From NCBI GenBank assembly GCA_937942085.1, contig CALDGA010000153.1:1-34427 (forward strand): a stretch of 34,427 nt of DNA, written 5' to 3'. This document shows, piece by piece, positions 17,901-27,268 of this stretch. The position numbers were made by a program, and so were the translations under genes. The notes under the pieces were generated by a model. It worked only from the letters and a program-made list of their open reading frames with translations. It was not told the DNA's origin and did not search any database. Positions within the stretch are counted from its first letter, which is position 1, and each line of letters begins with the position of its first letter. This DNA is from an uncultured Flavobacteriales bacterium (GTDB taxonomy: Bacteria > Bacteroidota > Bacteroidia > Flavobacteriales > Schleiferiaceae).

Positions 17901-17929
17901 AAAAGCCCCGGCTCACGCCGGGGCTTTTT
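17901..17929. terminator. Bidirectional intrinsic terminator between the small membrane protein gene and purD
   Basis: AAAAGCCCCGGC-tcac-GCCGGGGCTTTT forms a perfect 12-base-pair stem with a 4-base loop, with T residues following on the plus strand and, by symmetry, on the minus strand. It sits between convergent genes ending at 17882 and 17971. This is the strongest hairpin terminator in the window. Confidence 0.92.
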
Positions 17930-17970
17930 GTTTATGGGCCTTTGGGGGGCTCGCTCCGCTCGCCCCTTAA

Positions 17971-19242
17971 TTACAAATCAAATCCAATATCCTTGCGGAA
18001 GTTCATTCCCTCGAAGCTCACCTCAGCGATAGAAGCATAGCTCTTGGCTAAAGCTTCATCCTTGTTTGCACCAAAGCTGGTAAAGGCCATCACGCGCCCT
18101 CCATTCGTCACCACTTCATCCGTACCCTTGGTACCGGCATGGTAGACCGTCGTAGCTTCAAAATCACGCAAACCTGAGATCGTATCTCCTTTTTTGTAGG
18201 CCTCCGGGTAGCCACCGGCCACGACCATCACAGTGGTAGCCGTTTGAGGGTTCACCTGAAGATCTACTTGGTCCAAGGTCCCTTCATGCATGGCAACGAA
18301 CAGATTAATAAGATCACTCTCTAAGCGTGGGATAACCACTTCCGTTTCAGGATCGCCCATGCGGACATTATATTCAATGACTTTAGGTCCTTTAGAGGTG
18401 TTGATCAATCCAAAGAACACAAACCCTTGGTACGGAAGGTTGTCTTTGACTAATCCCTTAATGGTCGGCTCGATAATTTCCTTGACCGTGCGTTCACGAA
18501 GGGCAGCGTCGAAGAATGGCACCGGGCTCACCGCTCCCATACCACCGGTATTCAATCCAGTATCTCCTTCACCGATTCTTTTGTAATCCTTCGCTTCCGG
18601 TAAGATCACATAGCCGCCTTGACCGTCCGTCAACGCAAAAATGCTGAACTCAATACCCGCCAGGAACTCCTCTATCACTACGCGTGACGAGGCATCGCCA
18701 AACTTGGCATCCACCAACATGTTCTTAAGCTCTTCTTTGGCCTCATCAAGATCTTCAATAATCAACACACCCTTACCTGCGGCGAGACCGTCGGCTTTCA
18801 ATACATATGGAGCATCCAAGGTTTCCAAAAAGGCTTGGCCTTCTGCCAATGTATCCTTGGTAAAGGTTTGGTAGGCTGCGGTAGGAATGTTGTGACGCAT
18901 CATGAACTCCTTCGCAAAATCTTTGGAGCCCTCAAGCTCTGCCGCCGCCTGACGTGGACCTACAACGATGAGATCAGATAGGGCTGCATCGGCCTTCAAG
19001 CCGTCGTGCACTCCCGCCACCAAAGGCGCTTCCGGACCGATCACTACGATATCTATGGCATTGGCTTTCACAAAGGCGCCGACCTCAGCAGCATCTTCAA
19101 TATTCATCGCTACGTTTTCGCCCATTTGATGCGTCCCAGCATTTCCAGGTGCGATAAACAGCTTGCCCAACGATGGACTTTGAGAAATCTTATGAGATAA
19201 TGCATGCTCGCGACCGCCCGAGCCTAAAACCAATACGTTCAT
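17971..19242 (-). CDS. purD: Phosphoribosylamine--glycine ligase (GAR synthetase)
   Basis: PurD joins phosphoribosylamine and glycine with ATP in the second step of purine synthesis. The protein has 423 residues, the normal length. The N-terminal domain opens VLVLGSGGREHAL (about 3-15) and has APGNAGT and VVIGPEAPLVAG segments. The ATP-grasp domain has YVLKADGLAAGKGVLI and IEEFLAGIEFSIFAL, and the GEGDTGLNTGGMGAVSPVP block (about 226-244) is diagnostic. The C terminus carries the YNVRMGDPETEVVIPRL metal-binding strand. It has its own well-formed promoter overlapping the end of the preceding polyprenyl synthase gene, so it is probably transcribed independently of the secA run. It ends before a shared terminator. 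Confidence 0.97.
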   Translation of the reverse strand: MNVLVLGSGGREHALSHKISQSPSLGKLFIAPGNAGTHQMGENVAMNIEDAAEVGAFVKANAIDIVVIGPEAPLVAGVHDGLKADAALSDLIVVGPRQAAAELEGSKDFAKEFMMRHNIPTAAYQTFTKDTLAEGQAFLETLDAPYVLKADGLAAGKGVLIIEDLDEAKEELKNMLVDAKFGDASSRVVIEEFLAGIEFSIFALTDGQGGYVILPEAKDYKRIGEGDTGLNTGGMGAVSPVPFFDAALRERTVKEIIEPTIKGLVKDNLPYQGFVFFGLINTSKGPKVIEYNVRMGDPETEVVIPRLESDLINLFVAMHEGTLDQVDLQVNPQTATTVMVVAGGYPEAYKKGDTISGLRDFEATTVYHAGTKGTDEVVTNGGRVMAFTSFGANKDEALAKSYASIAEVSFEGMNFRKDIGFDL

Positions 19243-19264
19243 GAAAGTGTGTGTTTACAGGGAG

Positions 19265-19295
19265 CAAAAATAACCCGAAAAGATGGGGGAATCAA
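19265..19295 (-). promoter_or_regulatory. purD promoter (Bacteroidota type, both boxes)
   Basis: On the minus strand, TTG at 19295-19293 is followed after 20 bases by TATTTTTG at 19272-19265, an exact TAnnTTTG box. The ATG of purD follows 22 bases later at 19242. This is the best match to the full Bacteroidota promoter in the window. The -33 element sits immediately after the stop codon of the upstream gene. Confidence 0.7.
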
Positions 19296-20258
19296 TTAAG
19301 ATTCACGTCCATGCAGCCATTGGGCAAATTCTTTCAATGGCGCCAAGGTTTGTGCGTCCAAAGAGACCTTGTCCAAGGCTTCAAGAGCGCGTTGATAGTA
19401 ACGGTCTATCTCGCTTTTGGCAAAGGCATCTACGTCCAAGATTTTGTACAGCTCTTGGAAAGATTCCACCTTGTCCTCGTTGGCCGGCATGGCAGCATAT
19501 TCAGAAAAGTCGATGCGCTGTAGGGCAGCACGTTTCTCCGCCTCGATCCACAACAAGGTCTTCTTATTGCTCAAAATATCTCCGCCCACTTGCTTTCCGA
19601 ATTTCTCTGGATCGCCGTAGACATCTAAGTAATCGTCTTTGATCTGGAACGAAGTCCCCAACAACAACGCAAATTCATACAACGCTTCCGCATCTTCTTT
19701 TGTCGCACCGCCAACGAGGGCACCAATTTTCATGGCACAACCCAGCAAGACCGAAGTCTTGAATTGGATCATCTTAATGTAAGTATCCAAAGGCACTTGG
19801 TCCATGGTTTCAAAATCCATGTCCATCTGCTGGCCCTCACATACCTCTAGGGCTGTCTGAGAGAAGGTCGCCAATACCTCTGGCAACAATTCCGGCGAAC
19901 ATTGCGCCACATATTGATAGGCCTTGACGAGCATCCCGTCTCCACTTAGGATGCCAATATTTTCGTCCCACTTGATGTGTACCGTCTCCTGTCCGCGTCG
20001 CAACGGCGCAGCGTCCATGATGTCGTCGTGAATGAGCGAAAAGTTATGGAAGAGCTCAATGGCCATCGCTTGGGGCATGGCCTTCGAAGGATCACCATAC
20101 AAACCCGCTCCCATCAACGCCAAAACAGGACGCAATCGCTTCCCGCCAAGGTTCATGATATAATGCATAGGATCGTACAGCTTCTCCGGTGCTGATCCTA
20201 GTTTTAGGGTATCTATTTCTTTTTGGAATAAGGCTTGTAAGGCGGCAAGGTCTTTCAT
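19296..20258 (-). CDS. Polyprenyl (isoprenyl) diphosphate synthase
   Basis: This 320-residue trans-prenyltransferase condenses isopentenyl diphosphate onto allylic diphosphates. The first aspartate-rich motif is DDIMD (78-82) followed by APLRRG. The second is DDYLD (208-212). The LGGKRLRP segment near 37-44 binds the diphosphate. The first motif has no two-residue insertion and has Phe 73 five residues before it; in this family a bulky residue there usually limits product length, so a C15-C20 product is more likely than a long quinone chain. That is an inference. The start codon follows the rmlA stop with no gap, making it the fourth gene of the secA run. Confidence 0.92.
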   Translation of the reverse strand: MKDLAALQALFQKEIDTLKLGSAPEKLYDPMHYIMNLGGKRLRPVLALMGAGLYGDPSKAMPQAMAIELFHNFSLIHDDIMDAAPLRRGQETVHIKWDENIGILSGDGMLVKAYQYVAQCSPELLPEVLATFSQTALEVCEGQQMDMDFETMDQVPLDTYIKMIQFKTSVLLGCAMKIGALVGGATKEDAEALYEFALLLGTSFQIKDDYLDVYGDPEKFGKQVGGDILSNKKTLLWIEAEKRAALQRIDFSEYAAMPANEDKVESFQELYKILDVDAFAKSEIDRYYQRALEALDKVSLDAQTLAPLKEFAQWLHGRES

Positions 20259-21119
20259 CTATCGGAAGAGTTTCAAAAGGTATTTTCCGTACCCACTCTT
20301 AACGAGAGGTTGGGCCAATTGTTCGAGTTGCGCCGCATCAATAAAACCTTGCTCGTAGGCAACCTCTTCAATACAACCCACCTTCAATCCTTGGCGTTCT
20401 TCAATGACCTCCACGAACTGACCGGCTTGTTGCAGGCTAGCAAAAGTTCCGGTATCCAACCACGCTGTTCCGCGGTCCAATACACCCACCTCTAAGGCAC
20501 CCATCTCTAGGTAGATCTTGTTGACATCCGTGATCTCCAATTCCCCTCGAGGACTTGGCTTCAAATTCTTCGCAATGTCCACCACTCTATTATCGTAGAA
20601 GTACAAGCCCGGAACGGCGTAATCGCTTTTCGGCTCCGCCGGCTTCTCCTCGATACTTAGGGCTTTCATATCTCCATCAAATTCCACCACCCCATAGCGC
20701 TCCGGATCACTCACGCGGTAAGCAAATACCACACCGCCACTAGGATCCTTACTCGCTTGTAGGACATTCCCCATAGACGAACCGTAGAAAATGTTGTCCC
20801 CAAGAATCAGAGCTACGCTATCCTCTCCGATAAACTCCTCTCCTAAAATGAAGGCTTGTGCCAATCCTTCCGGACGTTCTTGAACCGTGTATACGAAGCG
20901 ACAGCCCAGCTGAGACCCATCGCCCAATAACTTTTGGAACAATGGCGCATCGTGCGGAGTAGTGATGATGAGAATCTCGCGAATGCCCGCTTGCATCAAG
21001 GTGCTCAGCGGGTAGTAAATCATGGGCTTATCGTAGACAGGCATGAGTTGTTTACTCACCGCCAAGGTCAATGGATGTAATCTGGTGCCGGACCCGCCGG
21101 CAAGGATAATGCCCTTCAT
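20259..21119 (-). CDS. rmlA: Glucose-1-phosphate thymidylyltransferase
   Basis: RmlA (RfbA) makes dTDP-glucose from dTTP and glucose 1-phosphate, the entry step to dTDP-rhamnose and other dTDP-sugars. The 286-residue length is typical. The nucleotidyltransferase signature is [14 protein letters not shown] (about 5-18), with [15 protein letters not shown] next, [10 protein letters not shown] near 104-113, and [19 protein letters not shown]. The [11 protein letters not shown] segment is also conserved. The usual partners rmlB, rmlC and rmlD are absent from this window. Instead it is squeezed between the RND transporter gene (4-base gap) and the polyprenyl synthase gene (0-base gap). Confidence 0.95.
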   Translation of the reverse strand: MKGIILAGGSGTRLHPLTLAVSKQLMPVYDKPMIYYPLSTLMQAGIREILIITTPHDAPLFQKLLGDGSQLGCRFVYTVQERPEGLAQAFILGEEFIGEDSVALILGDNIFYGSSMGNVLQASKDPSGGVVFAYRVSDPERYGVVEFDGDMKALSIEEKPAEPKSDYAVPGLYFYDNRVVDIAKNLKPSPRGELEITDVNKIYLEMGALEVGVLDRGTAWLDTGTFASLQQAGQFVEVIEERQGLKVGCIEEVAYEQGFIDAAQLEQLAQPLVKSGYGKYLLKLFR

Positions 21120-21123
21120 AATT

Positions 21124-23490
21124 CTAGCTTTCTGATTCGTCTGGATCTACCTCTGAATCATAAATATCGATAATGTTCTCGCTTAAATCCTTCTTGGTGA
21201 CCCATTTTTCCATCGTCATTAAGAACGAAGGCAATAGAATAAGATTGCTCAACATGGCTACAAAAAGGGTAATCGCGGTCAACAATCCCAAACTCTGGTT
21301 GCCCTGAAAACTCGACGTCATAAAAACGGAGAAGCCACAGAATAACACTACAGAGGTATAGAACATACTCAGGCCCGTTTCCAAAATGGAGCTCTTCACT
21401 GCCCACTTGATGTTCCAACCATTTGATTTCAACTCTTGACGGTATTTCGCCAAGAAGTGCAAACTATCATCCACAGATATACCGAAGGCAATACTAAACA
21501 CCAAGATGGTTGAAGGCTTCAAAGGAATGCCCGCATACCCCATAATACCGGCAGTAATGAGCATGGGGATAAGGTTCGGTATCAAGGAGATCAATACCAT
21601 TCTTCCGCTCATGAATAGTAGCGCCATGATGATGGAGATGGCCACTACTGCCAGTACCAACGAAAGGATCAAGTTTTTGATCAGGTAGGTGGTAGATCGT
21701 ATGAATTTGATCGAAGCACCTGTAATACTAACTTCATAGTTCTCTACTGGGAAGACTTCATCGACCAATTTTTTCACCTTATTCGTTAGAATCCTCATCT
21801 GTGGAGTGGTTAAATCTGCCATCTGAATAGAGATTCTTGCTTTCTGTCCGTTGGCCGTCACTAGTGATTTAGCCAATCCCGTATCGTCCTTCAATCCACG
21901 GGGTAAATAAGCCAGTAACCACTGTTGCTCAGATCTCGACGGTAATGAATACATATCGGGGTTGCCAAATAAGACCCCTTGCTTCGCAAACTTCACAAAG
22001 TCAACAATACTCAAAGGTCGACTCAGCTCAGGCATCAACTCCAGGCTATCCTGAAGTTGTTCGATACGACGAAGGTTGGTCAAACGCTCCATTCCGCCTT
22101 CTCGCTTAGTATCAATGACAATATCAATAGGGACCACACCGCCGAACTTGCGCTCGAAGTATTTGACATCCTTATATATGGGGTTATTTTTATTGAATTC
22201 CGCAGTTATGTTTCCAGCAGTTTCAATCTTGGACATTCCATAGATGGCGGCAATAACCGTAATGGAACTAATGAGGTATACTCTTTTACGGTGGTTTTCT
22301 ACTACATCGTCTAGGAAGTCCAGGAAGTTCACCAGCCAACCCACATCAAAGTGATTTAGATGGCGCTCTTTTGGCGGGCTTACGTAACTATAGATGATGG
22401 GCACCAAAATGATAGATAGTAGAAACACGCCCATAATGCTAAGCGAGCTAATGACCCCAAAATCGACTAAGTTCTCGCTACTGGTCAACGTAAAGGCCGC
22501 AAAGCCAAGCGCTGTAGTCGTATTAGTGATGAAGGTAATGTACCCCACCTTAGCAACAACGCGTTGGATGGCCTTGATTTGCTTTCCATGCTTCTTGTAC
22601 TCCTGATGGTATTTATTGATAAGGTAAATGCAATTGGGCACACCAATAACAATAATTAACGGCGGCACTAGGGAAGATAGCAGGGTAATATTGAATCCAA
22701 AAACACCCATAATTCCAATGCCCCATACGGCACCGAGCATCACAATCAATAGACTGATTGCCGTAGCACGGAAGCTCTTTAAGAAGAGGAAGAAAATGAT
22801 CACAGTGACCAATAAGGTTAAGGTCACAGTCTTGTATATCTCTGCCTCGAGTTTGCTCGCATTTGCGATGCGCAGCCAAGGAAGACCAGACATGTGAAGG
22901 TCTCTGCCCGTAGATTTTTCCCAAGCGTAAATGAGCTCTGCAACGCCCTCTACAATAGGAAGCACCTCTTTGTTGTACAGACGTGATTCATCGGTTCGAA
23001 CCACAGCCATATACGTATCTCCTTGGTATAATCCGCCCTTGTAGAACGGCCAACTCTTTACTCTAGCTTCAAGAGCGATTTCCTCTTCGCCATTAGCTGG
23101 AAGTCCTTTGAATAAGGTGTCTGGGGCCAATTTCTCCGTGGTACTGTCCACCACTAAACCGTAGGCCTCCGTCAAGCTCTGTACAAACTCAACCCCATCG
23201 ATTTTCCTAAGATCGGACATCAAGCCCGTCCATTGCTCTAGATGGTCCCGCTTGAAAAAGTCAGGATCTTCCATGGCAATTACGATGGTGTTAGAAACTT
23301 GGCCGAACTCCTCCTCTAATTGAGCATACTCTATCGAAACGGAATCCGTGTCTGGCATCAACTTCGCAAACCCATAGTCCATCTCCACCGAGGTGCCCTG
23401 ATAGGCCATGAATGCCGTCACCAAGCCAATGGTCACCAACCAAGCGAGGCGATTTCGCAATAACAAGCGTGTGATCATATTCCAGAACAT
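21124..23490 (-). CDS. RND-superfamily (MMPL/Patched-type) membrane transporter
   Basis: This is a 788-residue RND protein made of two homologous halves. Each half has one N-terminal helix (about 16-33; 400-418), a large extracytoplasmic domain, and a bundle of five helices (about 220-380; 625-770). The second half has the [18 protein letters not shown] segment near 665-682, whose paired Asp residues match the proton-relay position of MMPL and Patched-like proteins. The first half has GVPNCIYL at the matching place without acidic residues. Lipid or hopanoid export is typical of the group, but the substrate is not visible. The gene starts 3 bases after the secA stop. Being an RND protein like SecDF, it might aid export, but it lacks SecD/SecF signatures. 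Confidence 0.85.
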   Translation of the reverse strand: MFWNMITRLLLRNRLAWLVTIGLVTAFMAYQGTSVEMDYGFAKLMPDTDSVSIEYAQLEEEFGQVSNTIVIAMEDPDFFKRDHLEQWTGLMSDLRKIDGVEFVQSLTEAYGLVVDSTTEKLAPDTLFKGLPANGEEEIALEARVKSWPFYKGGLYQGDTYMAVVRTDESRLYNKEVLPIVEGVAELIYAWEKSTGRDLHMSGLPWLRIANASKLEAEIYKTVTLTLLVTVIIFFLFLKSFRATAISLLIVMLGAVWGIGIMGVFGFNITLLSSLVPPLIIVIGVPNCIYLINKYHQEYKKHGKQIKAIQRVVAKVGYITFITNTTTALGFAAFTLTSSENLVDFGVISSLSIMGVFLLSIILVPIIYSYVSPPKERHLNHFDVGWLVNFLDFLDDVVENHRKRVYLISSITVIAAIYGMSKIETAGNITAEFNKNNPIYKDVKYFERKFGGVVPIDIVIDTKREGGMERLTNLRRIEQLQDSLELMPELSRPLSIVDFVKFAKQGVLFGNPDMYSLPSRSEQQWLLAYLPRGLKDDTGLAKSLVTANGQKARISIQMADLTTPQMRILTNKVKKLVDEVFPVENYEVSITGASIKFIRSTTYLIKNLILSLVLAVVAISIIMALLFMSGRMVLISLIPNLIPMLITAGIMGYAGIPLKPSTILVFSIAFGISVDDSLHFLAKYRQELKSNGWNIKWAVKSSILETGLSMFYTSVVLFCGFSVFMTSSFQGNQSLGLLTAITLFVAMLSNLILLPSFLMTMEKWVTKKDLSENIIDIYDSEVDPDESES

Positions 23491-23493
23491 GCC

Positions 23494-26400
23494 TTAGTCT
23501 TCAATGACCCAACCTTGCGCAAGCAATGGGAGGGCTTTTTTGTATTTAATATTCTTTACCTCCCCCGTCTGCATGTTGCGAACCGTTACCACATCATTGC
23601 GTCCGTAAGTTTTTCCGTCCTTTACTACAGGAGCCGTTTTTACCGGTCTCGGTGCAGCACCACCAGCACTTACGCGCTCTGCTTCCACTGGCGCATCCAA
23701 ACTAGGGTGGCTTTCTTGTAATTTAGGTTGCTTCACTGGTGCTGCGGGAGCCTGGCGCATTTGGCCAGGGTCAGAAGCGGGCAATCCACCACGGTATAAG
23801 AACCCAACAATTTCTTGGTTGATTCGTGCGACCAAAGACTTGAACAACTCAAAAGATTCAAACTTGTATATGAGCAGCGGATCCTTTTGTTCATAAACGG
23901 CTCCCTGAACACTCTGACGAAGGTCGTCCATCGCCCGTAAGTGCTCTTTCCACTCGTCATCGATAATGGCTATGGAAATGCCTTTTTCGATATCTGTGAT
24001 GAGGGATTGTCCTTCTGTGTCGATGACTTCTTGTAATACAGATGTTACCTGCAAGGTCTTCTTACCGTCGGTAATGGGCACCAAGATCTTGTCGAACTTG
24101 TTGTTTTTATCCTGGTGTACTTGATGGAATACCGGTAGTGCAGCTGTGGCTATGCGATGGCCTTTTTCCTTGTAGCTTTGGGTCGCTTGATGGAATAAAT
24201 TGTTACATACTGCATCAAAATCTTCGTTCGCAAAGCGCTCGGCGTCCATCTCAGGTTCAAAGGCGAAGGTGCGGAAGAAATCCAATCTAAATCCATCCCA
24301 ATCCTTTGATGGCTGGTACGCCTCTACAAGATCGCCAAGGGTATCGTACACCATGTTGATGATGTCTACCTTGATGCGGTCTCCACTCAATGCATTGCCG
24401 CGGCGCTTGTAAATCACCGAGCGTTGGCTGTTCATCACATCATCGTACTCGAGCAATCGCTTACGCGTTCCGAAGTTGTTCTCCTCGACTTTTTTCTGGG
24501 CTCGTTCGATAGATTTGGTCACTAGGCTGTGCTGTATTACCTCGCCTTCTTCCAAACCTAATCTGTCCATCAACCCTGAAATACGCTCAGAGTTGAACAA
24601 GCGCATGAGCTTGTCCTCTAAAGAAACAAAGAACTGTGAAGAACCCACATCTCCTTGACGACCGGCACGACCGCGCAACTGGCGATCCACACGACGGCTA
24701 TCATGACGTTCGGTGCCGACTATGGCCAAACCACCTGCGGCTTTACTCTCGTCGGTCAACTTAATATCTGTACCACGACCCGCCATGTTTGTCGCGATGG
24801 TGACCATGCCTGGTTTACCTGCTTCGGCAACAATCTCTGCCTCTGCCTGGTGGCGTTTCGCGTTCAAAACTTGGTGTGGCACCTTACGCATTTTCAATGC
24901 ACGGCTCAATAATTCAGAAATATCTACCGATGTCGTACCAACCAACACGGGGCGTCCAGCCTCACGCATGGAAACAACTTCATCGATCACCGCATTGAAT
25001 TTCTCACGGGCAGTTTTGTAGACATAATCTTCGCGGTCGTCACGAGCAATAGGCCTGTTGGTCGGAATGACTACTACCTCTAATTCGTAAATCTCCCAGA
25101 ATTCTCCTGCCTCCGTTTCTGCCGTACCTGTCATCCCGGACAATTTGTGGTACATGCGGAAGTAGTTCTGGAGGGTGATCGTCGCATAGGTTTGCGTCGC
25201 GGCTTCAATCTTGACGTTCTCCTTGGCCTCAATGGCTTGGTGTAAGCCGTCCGAATAGCGGCGCCCCTCCATGATACGACCGGTCTGCTCATCGACAATC
25301 TTGACTTTGTTGTCCATGATCACGTACTCTGTATCCTTCTCGAACAACGCGTAGGCCTTGAGCAATTGGTTTACCGTATGAATGCGTTCACTCTTCACGC
25401 TGTAGTCGCGCAAAATGCTGTCCTTCTGATTGGCCTTTTCCTCAGCAGGCAGCTCTCCTTTTTCCAAGGCGCTGAGCTCAGCAGTGATATCTGGCATCAC
25501 AAAGAAGTCCTTAGCAGTATTCTTCGAAATCAAATCGATGCCCTTCCCGGTCAACTCGACTTGATTGTTCTTTTCTTCGATGGTAAAGAAGAGGTCCTCA
25601 TCGATGAGTTTCATCTTCTTGCCTTGCTCTTGCAGATACACACCTTCGGTTTTCTGCAACAGTGATTTCATCCCGTCTTGAGAAAGGAATTTGATGAGCG
25701 GCTTTGATTTTGGAAGCCCGCGGTAGGCGCGCAACAGTTTCACGCCGCCTTCATCAGCATTGCCATCGGCGATGAGCTGCTTAGCTTCATTGAGTTCCTT
25801 CTGTACCAATACTTTTTGAGCGCTCATCAACGCTTCCACGAAGCCTTTGAGTTCATTGAACTGGTGTTGATCACCTTTAGGCGTTGGTCCTGAAATGATG
25901 AGAGGCGTACGTGCATCGTCAATCAATACACTATCCACCTCATCCACGATGGCGTAGTGATGGCCGCGCAATTGAACGCGGTCTTCGTCGCGACGCGCCA
26001 TGTTATCACGCAAATAATCGAAACCAAATTCGTTGTTCGTACCGTAGGTGATATCACAGAAATAGGCGGCACGGCGGGCATCAGAATTTGGCTGGTGCTT
26101 ATCAATACAATCGATGGTCAATCCGTGGAAATTGAAAATAGGCGCCATCCATTCGCTATCACGTTTTGCGAGATAGTCGTTCACAGTAACCACATGAACA
26201 CCGCGTCCTGCCAATGCATTGAGGTAGACCGGTAGGGTAGCCACCAAGGTTTTCCCTTCCCCAGTTGCCATTTCAGCAATCTTTCCTTGGTGCAGTACCG
26301 TACCCCCGATGAGCTGTACATCGTAGTGTACCATGTTCCAAGTAATATCTCCGCCAGCTGCCTTCCATCCGTTGGCATAGGTGGCTATATCTCCATCAAT

Positions 26401-26832
26401 AGTGATGTGGTAGTGATCTTGAGCAAGTGTTCGGTCCAATTCCGAAGCCTGTACGCTCACCGATCCTGCAGTAAATCGCTTCGCAGTTTCACGAACCAAG
26501 GCGAACGCACGAGGGTGGATGTCTGTGAGTACGGATTCGATGGTCTCTAAAACTTGTTTGTCCAACGCTTCGATCTGCTCGTACAACGGTTCGCGTGCAT
26601 CGTAATCCTCCGTTTGTTGGATCTGCTCGCGCAATGCTGCAATTTCAGATTCCAATGAAGCCGTCGACTCTTTAATGGCAGCCTTGAAAGATTCCGTTTC
26701 TCCGCGCAACTGATCGTTGCTCATGGCAGCGAGTTCTGCAGCGTGGGTATTTACCGCATCAACATACGGTTGCAATTTTTTCAAGTCGCGGTCGCTTTTA
26801 GAACCGACGAGTTTGGATATGAAGTTCAGCAT
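23494..26832 (-). CDS. secA: Preprotein translocase ATPase SecA
   Basis: SecA drives proteins through SecYEG. The 1112-residue length exceeds the ~900 of E. coli but is usual in Bacteroidota because of insertions, here a charged helical stretch near 45-100 and a long insert near 330-410. Walker A is EMATGEGKT (187-195), Walker B lies in IVDEVDSVLIDDART, and the second nucleotide domain has IATNMAGRGTDIKL and RQLRGRAGRQGD. The C terminus ends KNIKYKKALPLLAQGW and lacks the Cys-rich zinc motif that binds SecB in Proteobacteria. It heads a tightly spaced minus-strand run with an RND transporter, rmlA and a prenyl synthase. An exact -7 box sits 29 bases before the ATG. Confidence 0.97.
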   Translation of the reverse strand: MLNFISKLVGSKSDRDLKKLQPYVDAVNTHAAELAAMSNDQLRGETESFKAAIKESTASLESEIAALREQIQQTEDYDAREPLYEQIEALDKQVLETIESVLTDIHPRAFALVRETAKRFTAGSVSVQASELDRTLAQDHYHITIDGDIATYANGWKAAGGDITWNMVHYDVQLIGGTVLHQGKIAEMATGEGKTLVATLPVYLNALAGRGVHVVTVNDYLAKRDSEWMAPIFNFHGLTIDCIDKHQPNSDARRAAYFCDITYGTNNEFGFDYLRDNMARRDEDRVQLRGHHYAIVDEVDSVLIDDARTPLIISGPTPKGDQHQFNELKGFVEALMSAQKVLVQKELNEAKQLIADGNADEGGVKLLRAYRGLPKSKPLIKFLSQDGMKSLLQKTEGVYLQEQGKKMKLIDEDLFFTIEEKNNQVELTGKGIDLISKNTAKDFFVMPDITAELSALEKGELPAEEKANQKDSILRDYSVKSERIHTVNQLLKAYALFEKDTEYVIMDNKVKIVDEQTGRIMEGRRYSDGLHQAIEAKENVKIEAATQTYATITLQNYFRMYHKLSGMTGTAETEAGEFWEIYELEVVVIPTNRPIARDDREDYVYKTAREKFNAVIDEVVSMREAGRPVLVGTTSVDISELLSRALKMRKVPHQVLNAKRHQAEAEIVAEAGKPGMVTIATNMAGRGTDIKLTDESKAAGGLAIVGTERHDSRRVDRQLRGRAGRQGDVGSSQFFVSLEDKLMRLFNSERISGLMDRLGLEEGEVIQHSLVTKSIERAQKKVEENNFGTRKRLLEYDDVMNSQRSVIYKRRGNALSGDRIKVDIINMVYDTLGDLVEAYQPSKDWDGFRLDFFRTFAFEPEMDAERFANEDFDAVCNNLFHQATQSYKEKGHRIATAALPVFHQVHQDKNNKFDKILVPITDGKKTLQVTSVLQEVIDTEGQSLITDIEKGISIAIIDDEWKEHLRAMDDLRQSVQGAVYEQKDPLLIYKFESFELFKSLVARINQEIVGFLYRGGLPASDPGQMRQAPAAPVKQPKLQESHPSLDAPVEAERVSAGGAAPRPVKTAPVVKDGKTYGRNDVVTVRNMQTGEVKNIKYKKALPLLAQGWVIED

Positions 26833-26861
26833 CGGGCTGGAGTATTCTTATAAATAGTTCA

Positions 26862-26869
26862 CAAAAATA
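26862..26869 (-). promoter_or_regulatory. Bacteroidota -7 box for secA (proximal)
   Basis: TATTTTTG on the minus strand is an exact TAnnTTTG match 29 bases before the secA ATG at 26832. No TTG -33 element is found at the expected distance. It would give a leader of about 25 bases. Confidence 0.5.
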
Positions 26870-27145
26870 ATAGAAGGTGTCCTTGTAGACGGCTTTTTGA
26901 ACTGCTAAAAAAGAGCCAATTCCCTCTAAAAGGCGAAAAATTAGCCATAATGACATAAGCACACCGCTTTTGGCAGGGTGGAAACGGGAGGAAAGGAAAG
27001 TTTTGGGAATAAAAAAAGGGGAATTTGGAAGGATTCTCACGTGTTAAAAATCGGCTCAGTAACACCTCGAAAATTCTGCCAAATAGCCCCTAGAACCTAT
27101 CACAGAAGCATGAAAAGAAAGAACCACCAATCTTCACATACAGGG

Positions 27146-27178
27146 CAAATATATAACAAATATGACTAAGTGTACAAA
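27146..27178 (-). promoter_or_regulatory. Distal minus-strand promoter candidate upstream of secA
   Basis: TTTG at 27178-27175 and TATATTTG at 27153-27146 are separated by 21 bases and match both elements of the Bacteroidota promoter. No annotated gene lies directly downstream, and the first coding sequence reached is secA about 310 bases away. It could be a second secA promoter or drive an unrecognised small RNA. The local A+T richness raises the chance of a fortuitous match. Confidence 0.4.
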
Positions 27179-27239
27179 TAACACTAACTTTTCTTTCACC
27201 TTGGTTTCAATTCATTACGCCCTTCCGGATGGCTTTCCC

Positions 27240-27247
27240 TATTTTTG
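27240..27247 (+). promoter_or_regulatory. Bacteroidota -7 box for the ridA-like/ileS operon
   Basis: TATTTTTG is an exact TAnnTTTG match located 21 bases before the ATG at 27269. No -33 TTG is found at 19-22 bases. It probably drives the ridA-like gene and ileS, which follows 4 bases after the first gene's stop. Confidence 0.5.
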
Positions 27248-27268
27248 CAGCCTTATACCCTTTGAGTT

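Larger units (their letters stand above)
26833..27268. other. 436-base intergenic region between divergent secA and ridA-like gene
   Basis: This is the only gap longer than 300 bases. It holds a secA-proximal -7 box (26862-26869, minus), a distal minus-strand promoter candidate (27146-27178), and the ridA-proximal -7 box (27240-27247, plus). The core (about 26890-27140) is purine-rich on the plus strand. I recognise no tRNA, rRNA, SRP or tmRNA signature in it. Open minus-strand frames there (26859-27065, and 26798-27040 running into secA) begin with GTG and have no family resemblance. If the distal promoter is used, secA would carry a leader of roughly 300 bases. Confidence 0.6.

Noticed and set aside
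17944..17966. GC-rich GGGGGGCTCGCTCCGCTCGCCCC between the purD stop and the terminator, considered as a REP-like element or second hairpin
   Set aside because: Only the outer G/C run pairs well, the inside is a short direct repeat (GCTCGC twice), and no other copy was noticed in the window.
26859..27065. 68-codon minus-strand frame upstream of secA
   Set aside because: It has a GTG start, Phe/Ser/Pro-rich composition and no family resemblance; not supported as a gene, although the region is kept as a finding.
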